A stretch of DNA of 64,000 bases, taken from Oceanimonas doudoroffii (GTDB lineage: Bacteria > Pseudomonadota > Gammaproteobacteria > Enterobacterales > Aeromonadaceae). Shown here one piece after another: positions 63,847 to 64,000 of this stretch (positions within the stretch are counted from its first letter, which is position 1; each line of letters starts with the position of its first letter). The stretch spans positions 169,475 to 233,474 of the forward strand of contig NZ_NBIM01000004.1 in assembly GCF_002242685.1 (NCBI RefSeq), read 5' to 3'. The notes beneath the pieces are model-generated. The model was not told the DNA's origin and did no database searches. It was given only the letters and a program-made list of their open reading frames with translations. The translations under genes were made by a program, and so were the position numbers.

Positions 63847-64000
63847 ATGGCAGCACTCATCCAGTCCATTGAAGCGATTCTGGTCGACATTCCGACCATA
63901 CGTCCGCACAAGCTTTCCATGACCACCATGGGCGTTCAGACCATGGTCATCGTGCGCATCAAAGACAGCGACGGCCTGGAAGGCCTCGGCGAGGCCACCA
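63847..64000 (+). CDS. catB: Muconate cycloisomerase (5' part; cut by window edge)
   Basis: The first 51 codons are present. MAALIQSIEAILVDIPTIRPHKLSMTTMGVQTMVIVRIKDSDGLEGLGEAT is the N-terminal capping domain of CatB: IRPHKLS and the 20s-loop TTM. It converts cis,cis-muconate to muconolactone in the catechol branch, feeding the pca genes to the left. A GAGG lies upstream of the ATG. The rest of the cat operon should lie beyond the window. Confidence 0.85.
   Translation, partial: MAALIQSIEAILVDIPTIRPHKLSMTTMGVQTMVIVRIKDSDGLEGLGEAT

Overview
The window is about 60% GC and reads as the chromosome of a marine or brackish gammaproteobacterium. The set of families (DUF3634, ThiDE fusion, CntAB, Tmm, AcuRI, beta-ketoadipate genes) suggests Aeromonadaceae, in the neighbourhood of Oceanimonas or Zobellella. 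That placement is an inference from gene content, not from a marker gene. No rRNA, tRNA, prophage, insertion sequence or CRISPR array was seen.

Layout. 1-9.7 kb holds small conserved genes: a nuclease-fold protein, lipoprotein, cytochrome b561 and c', a universal stress protein, a divergent BCCT-like transporter behind a BetI-type palindrome, several DUFs, acuR-acuI with paired operators, and a secreted delta carbonic anhydrase. 9.8-20.9 kb is metal-flavoured: a His-rich DUF2946/PepSY pair, an Atm1-type ABC exporter, zntB, and a four-gene DppABCDF-type importer preceded by a Zur-like box. An isolated lower-GC cupin gene interrupts it.

21.6-30.2 kb is a quaternary-amine locus: BCCT transporter, carnitine monooxygenase CntA, an aldehyde dehydrogenase, reductase CntB, an HTH-PAS regulator, a LysR regulator and D-malate dehydrogenase. 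Together these would take L-carnitine to trimethylamine plus malic semialdehyde, then D-malate, then pyruvate. A trimethylamine monooxygenase (tmm, 38.1-39.5 kb) could oxidise the released trimethylamine to TMAO. Between them lies an operon of a sodium symporter, a DUF1989 protein and PxpABC (5-oxoprolinase-like), controlled by a divergent LysR gene.

39.6-49.6 kb is thiamine metabolism: a salvage pair thiM-thiE and a de novo operon thiC-thiDE-thiF-thiS-thiG-thiH under a TPP riboswitch, separated by an HPP/TetR pair, a TM2 protein and a patch of intergenic repeats. Next come a catalytically degraded MenC-like protein and rnb.

52.8-58.0 kb has a ureohydrolase, a LysR regulator and a divergent TRAP transporter, which may together use a guanidino compound. 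58.1-64.0 kb is the lower beta-ketoadipate pathway (pcaIJFD) with its IclR regulator and three operator copies. A catR-type LysR gene follows, divergent from catB, which runs off the right edge.
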